A DNA stretch of 64,000 bases. Source: Pyropia yezoensis. Lineage: Eukaryota; Rhodophyta; Bangiophyceae; Bangiales; Bangiaceae. The translations under genes were made by a program, and so were the position numbers. Positions 11,547 to 22,609 of this stretch are shown here, one piece after another (the first letter of the stretch is position 1; every line of letters begins with the position of its first letter). The stretch spans positions 11,809,119-11,873,118 of the forward strand of contig CM020618.1 in assembly GCA_009829735.1 (NCBI GenBank), in the 5' to 3' direction. A model generated the notes under the pieces. The model saw only the letters and a list, made by a program, of their open reading frames with translations, was not told the origin of the DNA and searched no databases.

Positions 11547-13190
11547 CAGTCAGAAGTTTCGCCTGCACAGGTGGACGGTCCTGACGCTGCGTTCCACCCT
11601 ACCGGATCAGGCGATCAGAAGGGGCGGGCAATGCAACGGCAGGGGGGGATCAGGAGACGAAAAGCGCGACGGGGGACGTAGGGATTCCAAAGATGTGGAC
11701 CCGCTCACTTCGAATATTAGTAGATCCCCTGAGCTCTCATATTGATGTCGACCGAGTAAAAGCGTTTTTCCGGATCGACGGCGCTCGCAATCTATGCGGA
11801 GGCGCGCAGCATGCCCAGCGTCGTACCGCCCTGTGCGTGCTAGCACGCTGCTAACAACCGCTACAACTACAGAGGATGGCATCTCATGCATGCGAGGACA
11901 CAATCGGGGTCTACGCCACTTCGCCACCTAGCGGTACCTGGTTGATGCGGATGAAACACGACGAAAGAGTGACGGAAAAACCACAGCTGCATTCACGGCG
12001 TGGAGCACTTATGTCTGCTACGTTGGTACAGTGAGCTCGGGTGACAGCGCAGTTGAATGCCCATGACATGAGCTACAAGCTCAGATATGTCGTCTGGGTG
12101 TGAGCGAGAAGGAAGACAGGAGGGGTCAAAGTTGGGGGGCGCCAATCAGTCTAGCTATATGGAATCGACATTAGTGCGTAAAACGCCTGACAAAAATGGG
12201 TGTTTCCCGGCGCGCGCATCTTACGGACGACCACCAGGGCACGACCTTGGCTCTGCACTACAATGTATTATGTAAAGTACACTGATAGCCTTCCCATGCC
12301 GTGGCCAGAGTACCACAGATGCTGGCATGTGCATGCTCCAAATTTCCCGATTTCCGTGTATCAAACATGGGTATCAGAAGTACCGTTGATGAAAGTCGGG
12401 AAGTATCCTTGGTGGGATATCTTTGATCAGGCCTGTTTGCTAACGGCTGAAGGTCCCTGCGCTAAAGGCTCGGTATCTAACGAAATCCTGGTGCCACGTC
12501 ACCGAGAAAATACCGAGATCTGTAGCGAGATCGGTACCTGCTGAAAGTCTCTAAAGAAGAGGAGATCATCGTCGCGAAAACGTACCACCCGACTTGGGGC
12601 CTACTGACGCCGTGTCCTTCGTAGCACGTGAGTTCCCATTCAGTCCATATGGAATGGCCCCGGGGAAGAGGAAAGCAAACGCGCAGTTATCTTTTTCCTG
12701 AGGGCGCGGGCCAAGGGCGCCTCGCTGTCCCACTTACCGTGCATCTGGGGGAGCCTCGGCACGTTGGCCAGGTAGCCCCCCCCGTACCCCCGAGTGGCCC
12801 CGACCCGAGTCTAACCTCGTCAGGTCGGGGGCCACTATCACTACTAATTCTTTTTCCACTCACTAATCTCACACTCAGATTCTCTCAAATCAAGTCCCTC
12901 ACACATATGCAAAAACCCATCAGAAATCCCTCTCTCACGTGTGGGTAGCGTAGTCCACCGCATCCCAGTGCCAGGCACGGGCCACGGCCGCCAACCATCA
13001 CCACACGGCGGGCGTGTTCTGGCACCTGGTGCACTCTGGTCGCCATCCCGGGTCGACGCCAAGTCGGGGCCAGGGACGCTACAGGGCTGCCCCTTGCTGT
13101 GAGCAAGGGACCCCGAAATCATCGCCGCCTCGTCCGGGTTTTCCGTCAGGTCCATCGGCTGCACGGCCAGCCAGGAGGACGCAAATGCGC
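11547..13190. other. No supported gene
   Basis: Mixed-composition spacer. The minus-strand frame 12844-13190 may continue the SANT-like ORF just to its right (see that entry). Otherwise I see nothing that resembles a gene. Confidence 0.35.
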
Positions 13191-13412
13191 TCACCCCTTC
13201 TTGGCCTTGTCCATCACCTTCTTCACCGCGCTGACCGTCCGCGCCACATAGTCCGCATTTCTCACCACAGCTTCGTCGTACGCCTCTGACACAGCCGCCC
13301 AAAACTCAGCGTTCCTTTGTTCGGACCCCGTGATAGTGTCATTGCTCACAGCCAAAAACCCCTTGCAGAGCACCTCCAGCTCCTCCCTCGTCCAATCCCG
13401 TTGCGTGTTCAT
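13191..13412 (-). CDS. SANT/Myb-like (trihelix) domain protein
   Basis: Starting with the ATG at 13410-13412, the frame gives MNTQRDWTREELEVL, then a helix with CKGFLAVSNDTITGSEQ and NAEFWAAVSEAYDEAV, the pattern W-T-x-E-E ... D-x-x-x-G-x-x-Q ... F-W seen in Myb/SANT-like DNA-binding proteins. Many of these are companions of PIF/Harbinger transposons; others are plant-type trihelix factors. The frame stops after KKVMDKAKKG at 13191. An overlapping frame then reads GVSAFASSWLAVQPMD and runs to 12844, which fits the next helix of such proteins, so either a one-base shift or an unseen intron separates the halves. Family assignment is moderately sure; whether the gene is intact is not known. Confidence 0.45.
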   Translation of the reverse strand: MNTQRDWTREELEVLCKGFLAVSNDTITGSEQRNAEFWAAVSEAYDEAVVRNADYVARTVSAVKKVMDKAKKG

Positions 13413-13429
13413 GTTGCGGACGCTAGTAG

Positions 13430-14173
13430 CGCGGCAGGGGGCGCGGGGGTCGCCTGTCAGGGCAGCGAGGGCGGTCGTGAGCGTCACCCCCGCGGGAGTT
13501 GGGCGGCGGGGGCGGGCCACGCGGAGGAAGCGGCGGCGCGGGCGGCGGCGGCAGCGGCGGCGGCGAGGCCGCCCCCTGATGCGGGTGGTAGCGCGGGTTG
13601 TTGCCGCGTCCGTCGTCGTGGCGGCCACCGAACCGCTGCGGCGGCGGCTGACGGGAAGGGCGACGGCCGGCGGGCGGCTCGGCCCCCCTGCAGGTCGGTA
13701 GGTCGGCGACCACCCGTCGCGGGGGCGCTGCTGCGGCGGCGGCGGCAGGTACTCGCCGTTGGGAGGGGGGGGCGGAAGCGGCCAACCGTTCTCGTCGTCA
13801 GCGTCCTCGTAGTAGTGTAGCGGCGGGGGCGGGGGGGGGCGATCGAAGCCGCCTTGACCGCGGTCCAGCTCCCAGAGAGGGCGGCGCGCCGGCGCCCACG
13901 GCGATGCGGGGTAGGGGGGAGGCCTGCGACAATGACGCGGTGGTGAGCGGCGGGGATCGGCGGGTCCTGCACCTAAAGACAGCCAGAGCGGGCACGCCGG
14001 CGACTGGCAGGGGCACAAATAGCCCATGTGGCAATGGCAGGAGCACACGGGGGGAGGCGGGGGCGGGGGGTCCCCCTAACGGCCCTCTCATACGCATAGG
14101 GGCCGCGGGGGTCTCGCAGCGGCCGCTGGCCGCTCGCGGCGTACCGGCCGCCGTCGTCGTAACGGTAGCTCAT
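13430..14173 (-). CDS. Proline-rich hypothetical protein, fragmentary model
   Basis: An ATG at 14171-14173 opens MSYRYDDGGRYAASGQRPLR, followed further on, in other frames, by HYYEDADDENGWPLPPPPP and QRFGGRHDDGRGNNPRY. A good acceptor (TCATTGTCGCAG) ends at 13924, so a first exon from 14173 and a second beginning at 13923 are plausible. A further frame change near 13,690, by a run of six G's, is unexplained. The protein would be low-complexity, rich in Pro, Tyr, Gly and Asp. No domain is recognised. It lies just upstream of the SANT-like ORF on the same strand and might be the same transcript. Confidence 0.3.
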
Positions 14174-14359
14174 GGCGGGGTGGGTGGTGGTGGGGTGCGT
14201 GAGTGACGGCGCGCGGGAGAGGGCAGCGAGCCCCGCACCCGGCGAAGCCACGCAGGGGCCGCACGTGGGAGAGAAGAGAGCGCGCGGGAAGATTGGCGGC
14301 GGCAGGAAGGGGACGGCGACCACGGCGAAGGGGAACGGGTCGCGCCTGCCGCGCAGAAC

Positions 14360-15080
14360 GGCGCGCCACCCCCCCACTCAAATCGGGGGGCGGCAGCCCC
14401 CCCTCTCTGACTGTGTTGCACGGAGGGGGCGCGCCTGGTGCAAACGCCACCGCCCCCCCCCCCTCAGAACGCGATCCCGGGGGGTGCCCCCCCTCTCAGG
14501 TCAAGCGCTGGGTGGGTGGGAGGGCGCCCCCCACACCTCATGCCCAATTCAGGGGGGGGGGGCACAGCGCGACCCACGTTGCAACCCACGCACCCCCCCC
14601 CCCAAATGCGCTCTCTCGCGCCACCCCCCCCGCCCCCCCGCCAATCAGCCGCCCCCTCGTGCCGCAGGGTGTCCCCCCCTCTCACAATACAGCGTTGGGC
14701 GGGGGGGGACCCGCCCCCCCCGTCGCCTGCCCTGTTCAGAGGGGGGGGGCACAGCGCGACACACAATCTAACCTAGGCACCCCCCCTCCGGAAGTGCCCT
14801 CCCGCGCACCCCCCCCGCCCCCTCGCCAATCCGGCGCCCTCCCGCCAATCCGGCTCCCCCTCATTCTGCGGAGTGTCCTCCCCCCCTCGAACCAAGCGAT
14901 AGACGGGGGAGGGCGCTCCCCACGCCTCCTCCACATTTCAGGGGGGGCGGGGCACAGCTCGATCCACCATCCAGCGCACACATCCCCCCCCAGGAGCTTC
15001 CTCCCCCGACCCCCCCCGCCCCCCCGCCTATCTGGCGCCCCCTGGTCCTGCCAATCAGGCGGGCGGATCGCCAAAACCCC
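14360..15080 (+). repeat. Minisatellite, ~190-200 bp unit of alternating G and C runs
   Basis: The marker CACAGCGCGAC preceded by a G-run occurs near 14563 and 14750, and as CACAGCTCGAT near 14953 (spacings about 187 and 203). Each unit also has a C-run followed by GCGC-like and CGCCAATC stretches, and a CAAGCG/CAGCG/CAAGCG word before GGG. About three full copies and a partial left copy are present. Long open frames across it are products of the repeat. Confidence 0.7.
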
Positions 15081-17011
15081 CCCAACCACCACGCACGAAA
15101 GGGGGCGGCCGCCAAACGAGCCTTCTGCTCGCCCGCGCTCAGCAACGACTCCCTCGAAGCCGGCCACCCTCCCTCTGGTTGCGGACGGCGGTTTTTGTGG
15201 CGCGGGGGGCGCGACACACCCCGCCCTGGCGCTGTAGGCGTACGTGGGGCGGTTGCCGCGGGCGCCAGCCCCCCCTCCCCCTGGCCCCCCCCCCGCCCGC
15301 CTCAGGTCGACGACCCGGCGGCGCCAGACGCTCCTGGGAAAGCATCCAGGCGTCAACGGGAGGCACCCAAGCGAGGGCGTACGCCGCCACTCCCGCGTCG
15401 CGCCACACAGTTGCCCAGTGGGCGGGCTCCATGCACCCCTGCCGGTGCGCGCAGCGCACACGATGGGAGGGGGGCGCTGACAGCGCGGCGCTGTGGTCGC
15501 CACTGGCCGGCAGCCGCTCAGGAGACCAGCCTGTGCGCCACACACGTACGCTTCAACGCCTGCTGGAAACGATCACGAAGCATCTCCCAGGGACTGGGGG
15601 GGCGTGGAGGACCATGCTCGGCCATGCGCCACCAATGGCAGGCCTCTGCAGGCTGCTATCGCTGAGGTTGGGATTCACACGCACGCCAACAAGGGGACGT
15701 GGCCCGCCACGGCGGCGCCGTGGCACGCCGAGGGCTCCGTTTCAAGAAAATTGACCAGCGACGACCGCTTCTCGATCGCCCATAATCGCCCATGACCGGC
15801 CAGGATCGCGCGTGATCACTGACGGGTCACGCCATACAGCCATGCACCAAGTGACGATTGCGCTTCGAAAGCCGGTCGATTGACAGCGTGCACTCGATAC
15901 ACGCAACACGCCAGGCAGCCACGTTCTACATTTTTCAAAAAATGGAAAACAGTGGAACGTCGCTATGTGTGTCGGTGCCCAATCGTACATCGCCCGTTGA
16001 CGCCGTTCTACGCAAGTCCATCCGAATCGGTTGGGGCACACCAGGTTTGTAAATGGGCACTCCACTCACAGGCCGCCACGTGCCATGCGTGGCATCTTAC
16101 AATGCATACTTGGGGCGTTGGGATGGACGTGGTTAGGTGTGCTCTTACTGGCCAGCCTCGCACATGTGCTGGACACCAAAAGTGGACCAGTACGGCGTAG
16201 CTGGTCTGCCCCAATAACCAACCACTGCCCCTAAAGCAACCAGGCCACGTGGCCCACGTGTACCCCGAAATTGACCCCACATGCAACAATCTGTCGCACT
16301 TGGTCGCGGTACGCGCTGTACTGGTCACCCGTCTGTGTTGTTCTCCCCCCACTGTACCACGCATACCCCGCGCCCCGCACCGCCCCCCCCACCCAACAAT
16401 GTCGCCTACCCGTGGCGGAGCCGGCCATGTAGCTGGAACTTCCTCAGGACCTGATGCGGCGCGGCTGTAGGCGGTTTCTCCCAGCAAGGGGGGGGGCATG
16501 CGTCGTCGCCAGGGAGGGTGCCTCCCCCTGTGAACCGGTCTGCGCGGGCCTGTGAGCTTTTCCTTCTCTTTCTGGTAAAAACCTGGCTTCCCAGTTGATG
16601 TTGGCCATCCCCGGTCTGTCCCGCATGACTGAGGATGCTGATAAGCTCGAGGAGGCGGCGCGCAAGGCGGCAGAGAAGCAGCGCGCGGATAATCGCGCTC
16701 GAGAAGCCCTCGTTGCCAGGGACCGGCGGGTGAAGGGACCAATCAAAACAGTAAAAAAACAGCGTCTCCGAGCTTGTGCGCGCCGCCAGCGGATGCGCTT
16801 GGGTGCGTCTCCTGCGAGAACGATACTCCCACTTATATGGCAGGGTGCCATTTAACTGGGAGTCGTATAACCAGCTGGTCCTGCAGGTCATGACCTGTAC
16901 TGGGCGCGCGCGCGCAGCCCCTCTCTCCGTGGTTGCCCTCCCGCTCCCCGCTCCTTCCACGCCGCTCCCCCTATCCGTGCCCCCCTTCCCCGCTCGGCCG
17001 TCGCGCTCCCC
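15081..17011. other. No supported gene
   Basis: Spacer between the minisatellite and the helicase gene. A short plus-strand frame at 16595-16855 encodes a charged, coiled-coil-like peptide (EDADKLEEAARKAAEKQ), which could be a transposase tail, but there is no supporting context. Confidence 0.35.
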
Positions 17012-20000
17012 TCACGCCCCACCATCTTCGGCCAGCACCGCAAACGCATTGGCCGTCGACCCCGCGACGGCTGCGCGGGTGGCGGCGTGTCGGCCACCGC
17101 CGCCGCGGCAGGTGGCGCTGCCGCCTCGGCGGGCGCCGCCGGCAGCCGCCGCCGCCGCCGCCGCCGTGGCCGCCGCCGCCGCCGCCGCCGCCGCCGACGC
17201 CGACGCCGCGGCCGCGGCCTCCGCGCGGTTGACGGCGTCCCCCCCCCCCTGGTTCTCAGGCTCGTCGCCACAGCCCGCTGCCTGGGACGGGTCGCCCCGC
17301 AGCCGGGCGGCGGCCTTGTCCACCCCCGCCTGGTACCGGCGGGGCAGCGGCGCGCCGCGGTACCCCCCTCCCGCCTGCGCGTGCGCAATGAGCGCCGCGT
17401 ACCGGTCGTCGGCGGCCAGGTGGGGGCTCCCGACGACGACAAGCCCCGCCTTGGCGCGCGTCATCGCCACGTTGAACCGCTTGGGCGACGACAGGAAGCC
17501 GAGCTGCATCTGCCGCCCGCCTCCCCGGCGGCGGGCCCCCCCGCCAGGTACCCCCTCCCCCCCATCCTCCTCGTCCTCCCCGCCACCCCGACACGACGAA
17601 CGGACGGTGGTGATAACAACGGCGGTGGTCTCCCCGCCCTGGAACTCCTCTGTCGACGCCACCCGCACGCCAACCACCCCCGCCGCGTCGAGGGCGGCCG
17701 ACACCTTGGCCATCTGTGCGCGGTACGGGCTGAGGACGACCACCTCCCGCGGCTGCAGGGGCGCCGCCAGGAGGGCGCGCACGTGCGTCACGACTGTGGC
17801 GGCCTCGTCGGCGTTGAACCAAGACGGGCTGCCGCCTTCCCGCTCATGGACTCCCTCGACGGCGTGGAACACAAAGGGAAAGGCGCCCGCGAAGGGGGGC
17901 ACCCCCTCCAGCAGCCGGGTGGACGCCCCGTCGGCGCGCTCTACCAGCTCGCCGCCGTAAAAGAGCACCGACGGCACTCGGAGGAGGGCGCCGTGGGAGC
18001 GGAAATTCGCTACCAGACGCGTCAGCGCCGCACGCGCGGCGGCGGGGGGGGCGGCCCCCCGGGGCGGGTCCGCACCCCGGCCGCCGCGGGCGCCACCCCC
18101 GCGGCCGCCGCCGTCGTCGCCGCCGCCGCGTTGGCCGAGGTCGTAGCGGGGGCAATCACGCATGAGGCGCTCCATGAGGGACACCTCCAGCCCCGCACCG
18201 CGGGCCACGTTGCTGGTGACGACGGGGCCCAGCTGGCAGGGGTCCCCACACAGCACCAGCCGCCCGCGCGTCGGGTCGAGCAGCGCGAGCGGCACGACCG
18301 TCTCTGCCTCCTTGGCCTGCGCCGCCTCGTCCACCAGGATGTAGGCAAAGTGCCCGCGCGGCAGGGGCTTGTCCACCAGCCGCGCGGCGGTCACGAGCGT
18401 GCAAATGACGACCGCCACGTCGGCGACGTCATCGGGCATTGCGTACGACTGGCTGTCCTTGTCGTAGCAGGTGACGGGGTCCAGCTCCCGGGCGGCCGCG
18501 CCCAGCCGGTGGGACGGCGCATACAGGCGGAGAAGGTCGTCGGCGGGGAGCCGGTCAATAAGCCGCCGGCCGAGCAAGTCGGCAGCCGTATTGCTCGCCG
18601 TGCAGCACAGGATCTTGATGGCAGGCTTTAACCGCCGTAGCTGCACCACGCACTCGACCAGCGTGCGTGTCTGCCACAGGAGGTGCAGCGGAGTTGCCAA
18701 GAGAACAAAAGGGGTCGTTAAGAGGGAGATGGGGTGAGCGCAAACAAGACGGGCAACGATTCACAGTCAGGGGCACAAAACAGCGCACAGCCCACACAGA
18801 CAACTCGTAAGAGACGGCCTCGTTGGTGGCACAGCCAGCCTTTTCACGTCCGATACCAACGGCGTTTTCCCCGCTCCAAGGTACGAACGGCCGGTCTACG
18901 AACCTTTCCAGTCCCCGGGGGACCTTGTAGCAGATAGGGCGCGGTGACGTCGGTGCCCAACACCACCTGCCGCACTGCCTGGCGCTGCTCCGCATTGATG
19001 CCGTCGGACCAGCGGATGTCCACCTGCCGCCCGTCGGCCGCAGCCGCCGCGGCGGGCGGTACGGGCCCCTTTGGGAATAGCAGCCGCAGCAGCGCCGGCG
19101 ACTCTGCCACCCGGTCGATCGCGTCGTGGAGGCGGACGAGCTGGTTGCGGTTGGGCACGCAGCGCATGTGAAAGGTCATGCCGGCGGCCCACCCGGAGTG
19201 GAAGGCGGCCGAGAAGCGGACAGCGACAACCTCCGTTTGAAAGTAGAGGTCATGGACGATCCCTTGAAAGTGAGTCGCGCCCTGTGGGGTGCCAACATGT
19301 CAAATGGACAAAAAACAAAAGGAATAGAAAAAGCACGAGAAAGGTCAAGGGCAGAGGTGGAGCGCGTCAGTTGCCTTGTGCTCGTCCGCGGTCTGTGACG
19401 GGGGTGGTGCCCGCAAGTCGCACCTCAAGACCCCCATTCAGTGCTGCACCGGGGCCAGAGGAACCGTCCGACCACCCCGCCACGCGGGCTTCCCGCGTCC
19501 CCCCTCAAACGCACCTGCGGACTCAGACGGTGGTGGTTCTCGGGCGTGTTGGCCGCCCCGCACAGGGCCACGACAATATGGTCGCCCATGAGGATGCCCG
19601 GGTGCAGCGCCGCGACGCCCGGCACGACAATCTGAAACAGGTCCTGCCCCGGCAGGTGTCTCAGCGTCACCCCCGACGCGGTGTGGGCGCCCGCGTTGAC
19701 CGCAGCCTCCTCTGCGTGGAGGAGCGCGTGCTGGTACGCCCCATAGTTCCTCGACCGCAGGCTGCGGTGGCCGCCCGCCAGCGCCGGCTCCACCGCCGCC
19801 GCCGGCTGCAGCGGGTGGTACCCGAGGCGGGGGCGCGGCCACGGGTGCCGCCCGGTCGCCAGGCGCGGCCGCCGCCCCCGGTCGACGGCGGCGGGGTTGT
19901 CCAGTGGCAGCGGGATGGGGTGCTCTTGGGCGCCGCCGCGGGCGGCGGCCACGTAGGGCGCCGACGGCGCCAGCACCCGCCGCAGGGTCGCGTCCGCGGG

Positions 20001-21041
20001 AACGCACCGGGCGGTGAGGAGACGCCGCAGCTGGAAGGAGGAAAAGGAGAGGACGAGGCAGAGCTTGGAGACCCCCAGCTCGGCGGGCGCGCACGTGACA
20101 GAGAGGGTGACGCGCCCGCCGGGGGGGATGCGCAGCGGCAGCTGCTCGCTCAGGGCGTCGTAGATAAACACGGGCGGGTCGTGCTGCCCGAGGCCGAGGT
20201 CATCGCCATGGATGCTGGTCAACCTGTGGTGGCAAGCAATGACAATAGAGAACAGAGACAGAGCACAGAGAGAAAGCACAGTGCCCAAAGGGTTGACCCA
20301 CACGAGGAACACCACAGAAGGTAGTTTAGCATCGGAGATGCTTCCACAGCGACCCACCCCTGCCGTGCTTCTCTCAGGCGCCCCCATGCTCGCTCACCGC
20401 AGCCATCCATCACTAAAAGCACCGAGCTGCGCGCCGGTCACGTACGTTTCCGCCTCTGCCTCCCCATTGTGAAGCACAAACTCGCGTTGCGCCCACTCGC
20501 CGACGAGGACATCCCCAAACGCGGGCGCACCCGCCACCGACACGGCCCGCCACGGGGCGGTCGCCTCGTCATCCACCCACGACGCAGTGCCCGACGCGTC
20601 GGGAGGCCGGCCGCGGCGCCCACCCCCCCCCCCCCCCCCCCCCCGCGCCCCACCTGCCGGCGGCCCGCCCGGGCGGCCGCTGCCCCCCGGCGACGACCGC
20701 GGCCGCCGCCGCAACAGCGCGTCGACCGCGGCGGGGTACCAGCCGATGGCGCCGCTTTTGGCCACCCACAGCAGCCCCGCCGAGCGCAGGACGTAGAGCA
20801 TTTGAGATGGGGCCGGCCGGCCGCCGCCGCCGGCGCGCCCCCCCGCCACCCCGCCATGGTCGTCCATATAGTCGGCGTAGGCGGCGGCAAAGGCGGACCG
20901 CTGGGTGGGGAGGTTGCCTCGGAGGGCGGCGACCAGGCCGGGCATGGCCGCGGTGCACACCGCCGCCACGGCCGCGGGCGGGTCGACGCCCCCGCGGGTG
21001 GGGGGGGCGCCGACGGTGGCGCGGCCGCCCGCGCGGGTCAT
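17012..21041 (-). CDS. MOV10/SDE3-type SF1 RNA helicase, four exons
   Basis: Proposed exons, read leftwards, are 21041-20398, 20223-19515, 19281-18904 and 18670-17012. Splice phases agree and give 1129 residues. Donors are CG|GTGAGC, CAG|GTGCGT and AAG|GTTCGT; acceptors CACAG, CACAG and GGCAG. Exons 1-2 hold a low-complexity region (a C-run at about 20,630 reads as poly-Gly) and a beta-rich segment (GGRVTLSVTCAPAELGVSKL) like the Ig-like N-terminal part of MOV10. Walker A is GPPGTGK at the end of exon 3 with T opening exon 4 (about residues 571-578). Exon 4 shows DEAAQ (about 691), LCGDPCQLGPVV, LVANFRSH, STEEFQGGET and FNVAMTRAKAGLVVVGSP, in SF1/UPF1 order, then an Ala-rich tail. MOV10, SDE3 and Armitage act as 5'-3' RNA helicases in small-RNA silencing and mRNA decay. 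That role is inferred from the family. The minus strand start is the first ATG in a good frame. Confidence 0.85.
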
Positions 21042-22609
21042 CTCGGCGGGAAAGGAAGCGGTGGGGTTGTGTGGAGGAAGAGAGAGGGGCAGACGCGTGG
21101 GGGACGACGGCTGAGCGGCGTACCGCGGTGGTCGTGCCGGACAGCGGGAACGACCGCGCTCGCTCCCCGCGGGGAGGGCGTGCGTGGGGGGTGATGCCCC
21201 CGTTGGCTGGCCGGCGGCGGGGGAGGTCGTCGTGGCGGGCGCCGTTGGCGTGGTGGCGACAGCCCAGCCGCACAGCGGAAGGGGGTGCACGCAGGGCAAG
21301 AACAGTAGAAAGGGCGGGGAAGACGACTCACCCGCGGGTGCGGGCGGGGCGTCCGCTCTCAATGGATAGCCTCCTCCCCCCCCCAATCCACGCTCGCTCG
21401 CGGCGCCGCCCGTTACGGTGCACGCTTTTTCAACGCCTCCTGTGGGCGGCGGACGTCGTCTTCACCACCTCTCCCCGAGTCGGGGAGTAGGCAAAAAAAG
21501 GGTCAGACCTTTTTTTTGTTCCCCTCCGATACTCGCCCCCCGATGGGGCAATGGAAAAGGGGCGGGCGGAGGGGGACGGAACGTTTCCGGCCCCCTACCT
21601 ACAGCCGACGCGCTGAGCACGCCCCCACGTCACGGGCCGGCGGCCGCCGTGGGAACGAGCCACGGTGGCTTCAATCTCTATCGCCGAGGGGGTCCCAGCA
21701 CCCCGCCCTAGAGGGTGGGGGGGTGCGCGTGCACCCGAGATGGGGCGGCAGGCAAACGGCATAGGGGCGTCCTCGTAGAAGGGCGGACGCCAGAGGACAC
21801 ACCCGCGCGGCGTGCATGCGCGGTGGCGGCGGCGGCGACGACAAAACACGGGTGCGTGGGAGAGCTGGCCCGCGTGCTTTGGCCCGCGTGCTTTGGCCCG
21901 CGCGCCTCCGCCGCGGGCCAGGCCACCCGCGGCACCCCGCGCGCCAGGCGCCCGCGCGGTGGTGGGCGCGGCCGCCCGCCCTCACGCCCGTCGCTGCCCC
22001 CTCTACGATGACTCTTTTTCGGACGCTCTCGACGACTTCGGGAGGCGGCCGCACCGTGACCGGGGCGTTCCCTGTAGGAGGGGGGTTTCGACCGGTCGCC
22101 CCGCAAACTTTTGTGTTTGAACTTTTGAGTACACAAACCTTTCGTTCCCTTCCCTCTCCCCCCGCCCCGCCCTGACGGCCCGATCGAGCATCTCCACCTC
22201 CCCCCCCCCCCCCCCCCCCCCTGCCCTTGCTCAGGGGGGGCACGCACGCCCGCCCTCCTGACCGCGGTCCGCGTCACCTCCCCGACGCCACGCAGCGCAT
22301 TGGAGGGGCCCCGGCCGTGCAGCGCGGGGGGTGTGGCCCAGTCCCCCCCCCCCCCCCCTCCCCTGCGCTGCCCCCGCTACGCACATGCGGTGATATCACC
22401 TGCGGACGTGCGCGCACCGGCCAGTGGCGCTGTCCCTCCGACGCCTTCCCCTTCCCCTTCATCCCCCAACGCTCTTGCGCCTTACTGTGCCTAGGACGAC
22501 CTGCGCTCTACGAGCTGCCTCGCCCCAACCCACCCCACGGTGCTGGCGCTCTTCCTCGGCGGGCATCACCCCCCCCCCCCTTCCCCTCTCCCCCCCCCCC
22601 CCGACGGTC
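21042..22609. other. Divergent intergenic region, helicase and F-box-like gene
   Basis: Presumably carries both promoters; I see no recognisable elements. A 14-bp unit GGCCCGCGTGCTTT is tandem at 21867-21894 with a diverged third copy. A 20-nt C-run lies around 22,201-22,220. Confidence 0.4.
21867..21905 (+). repeat. 14-bp tandem repeat
   Basis: GGCCCGCGTGCTTT occurs twice exactly, followed by GGCCCGCGCGCCTC. This is a small local duplication. Confidence 0.6.

Noticed and set aside
14203-15237. Long plus-strand open frame of 344 codons
   Set aside because: It lies on the G/C-run minisatellite; the translation is repeat-driven Pro/Gly/Arg and all frames are similarly open.
16595-16855. Charged coiled-coil-like ORF
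   Set aside because: Too short, without a partner motif; it could be a transposase tail but nothing around it supports that.
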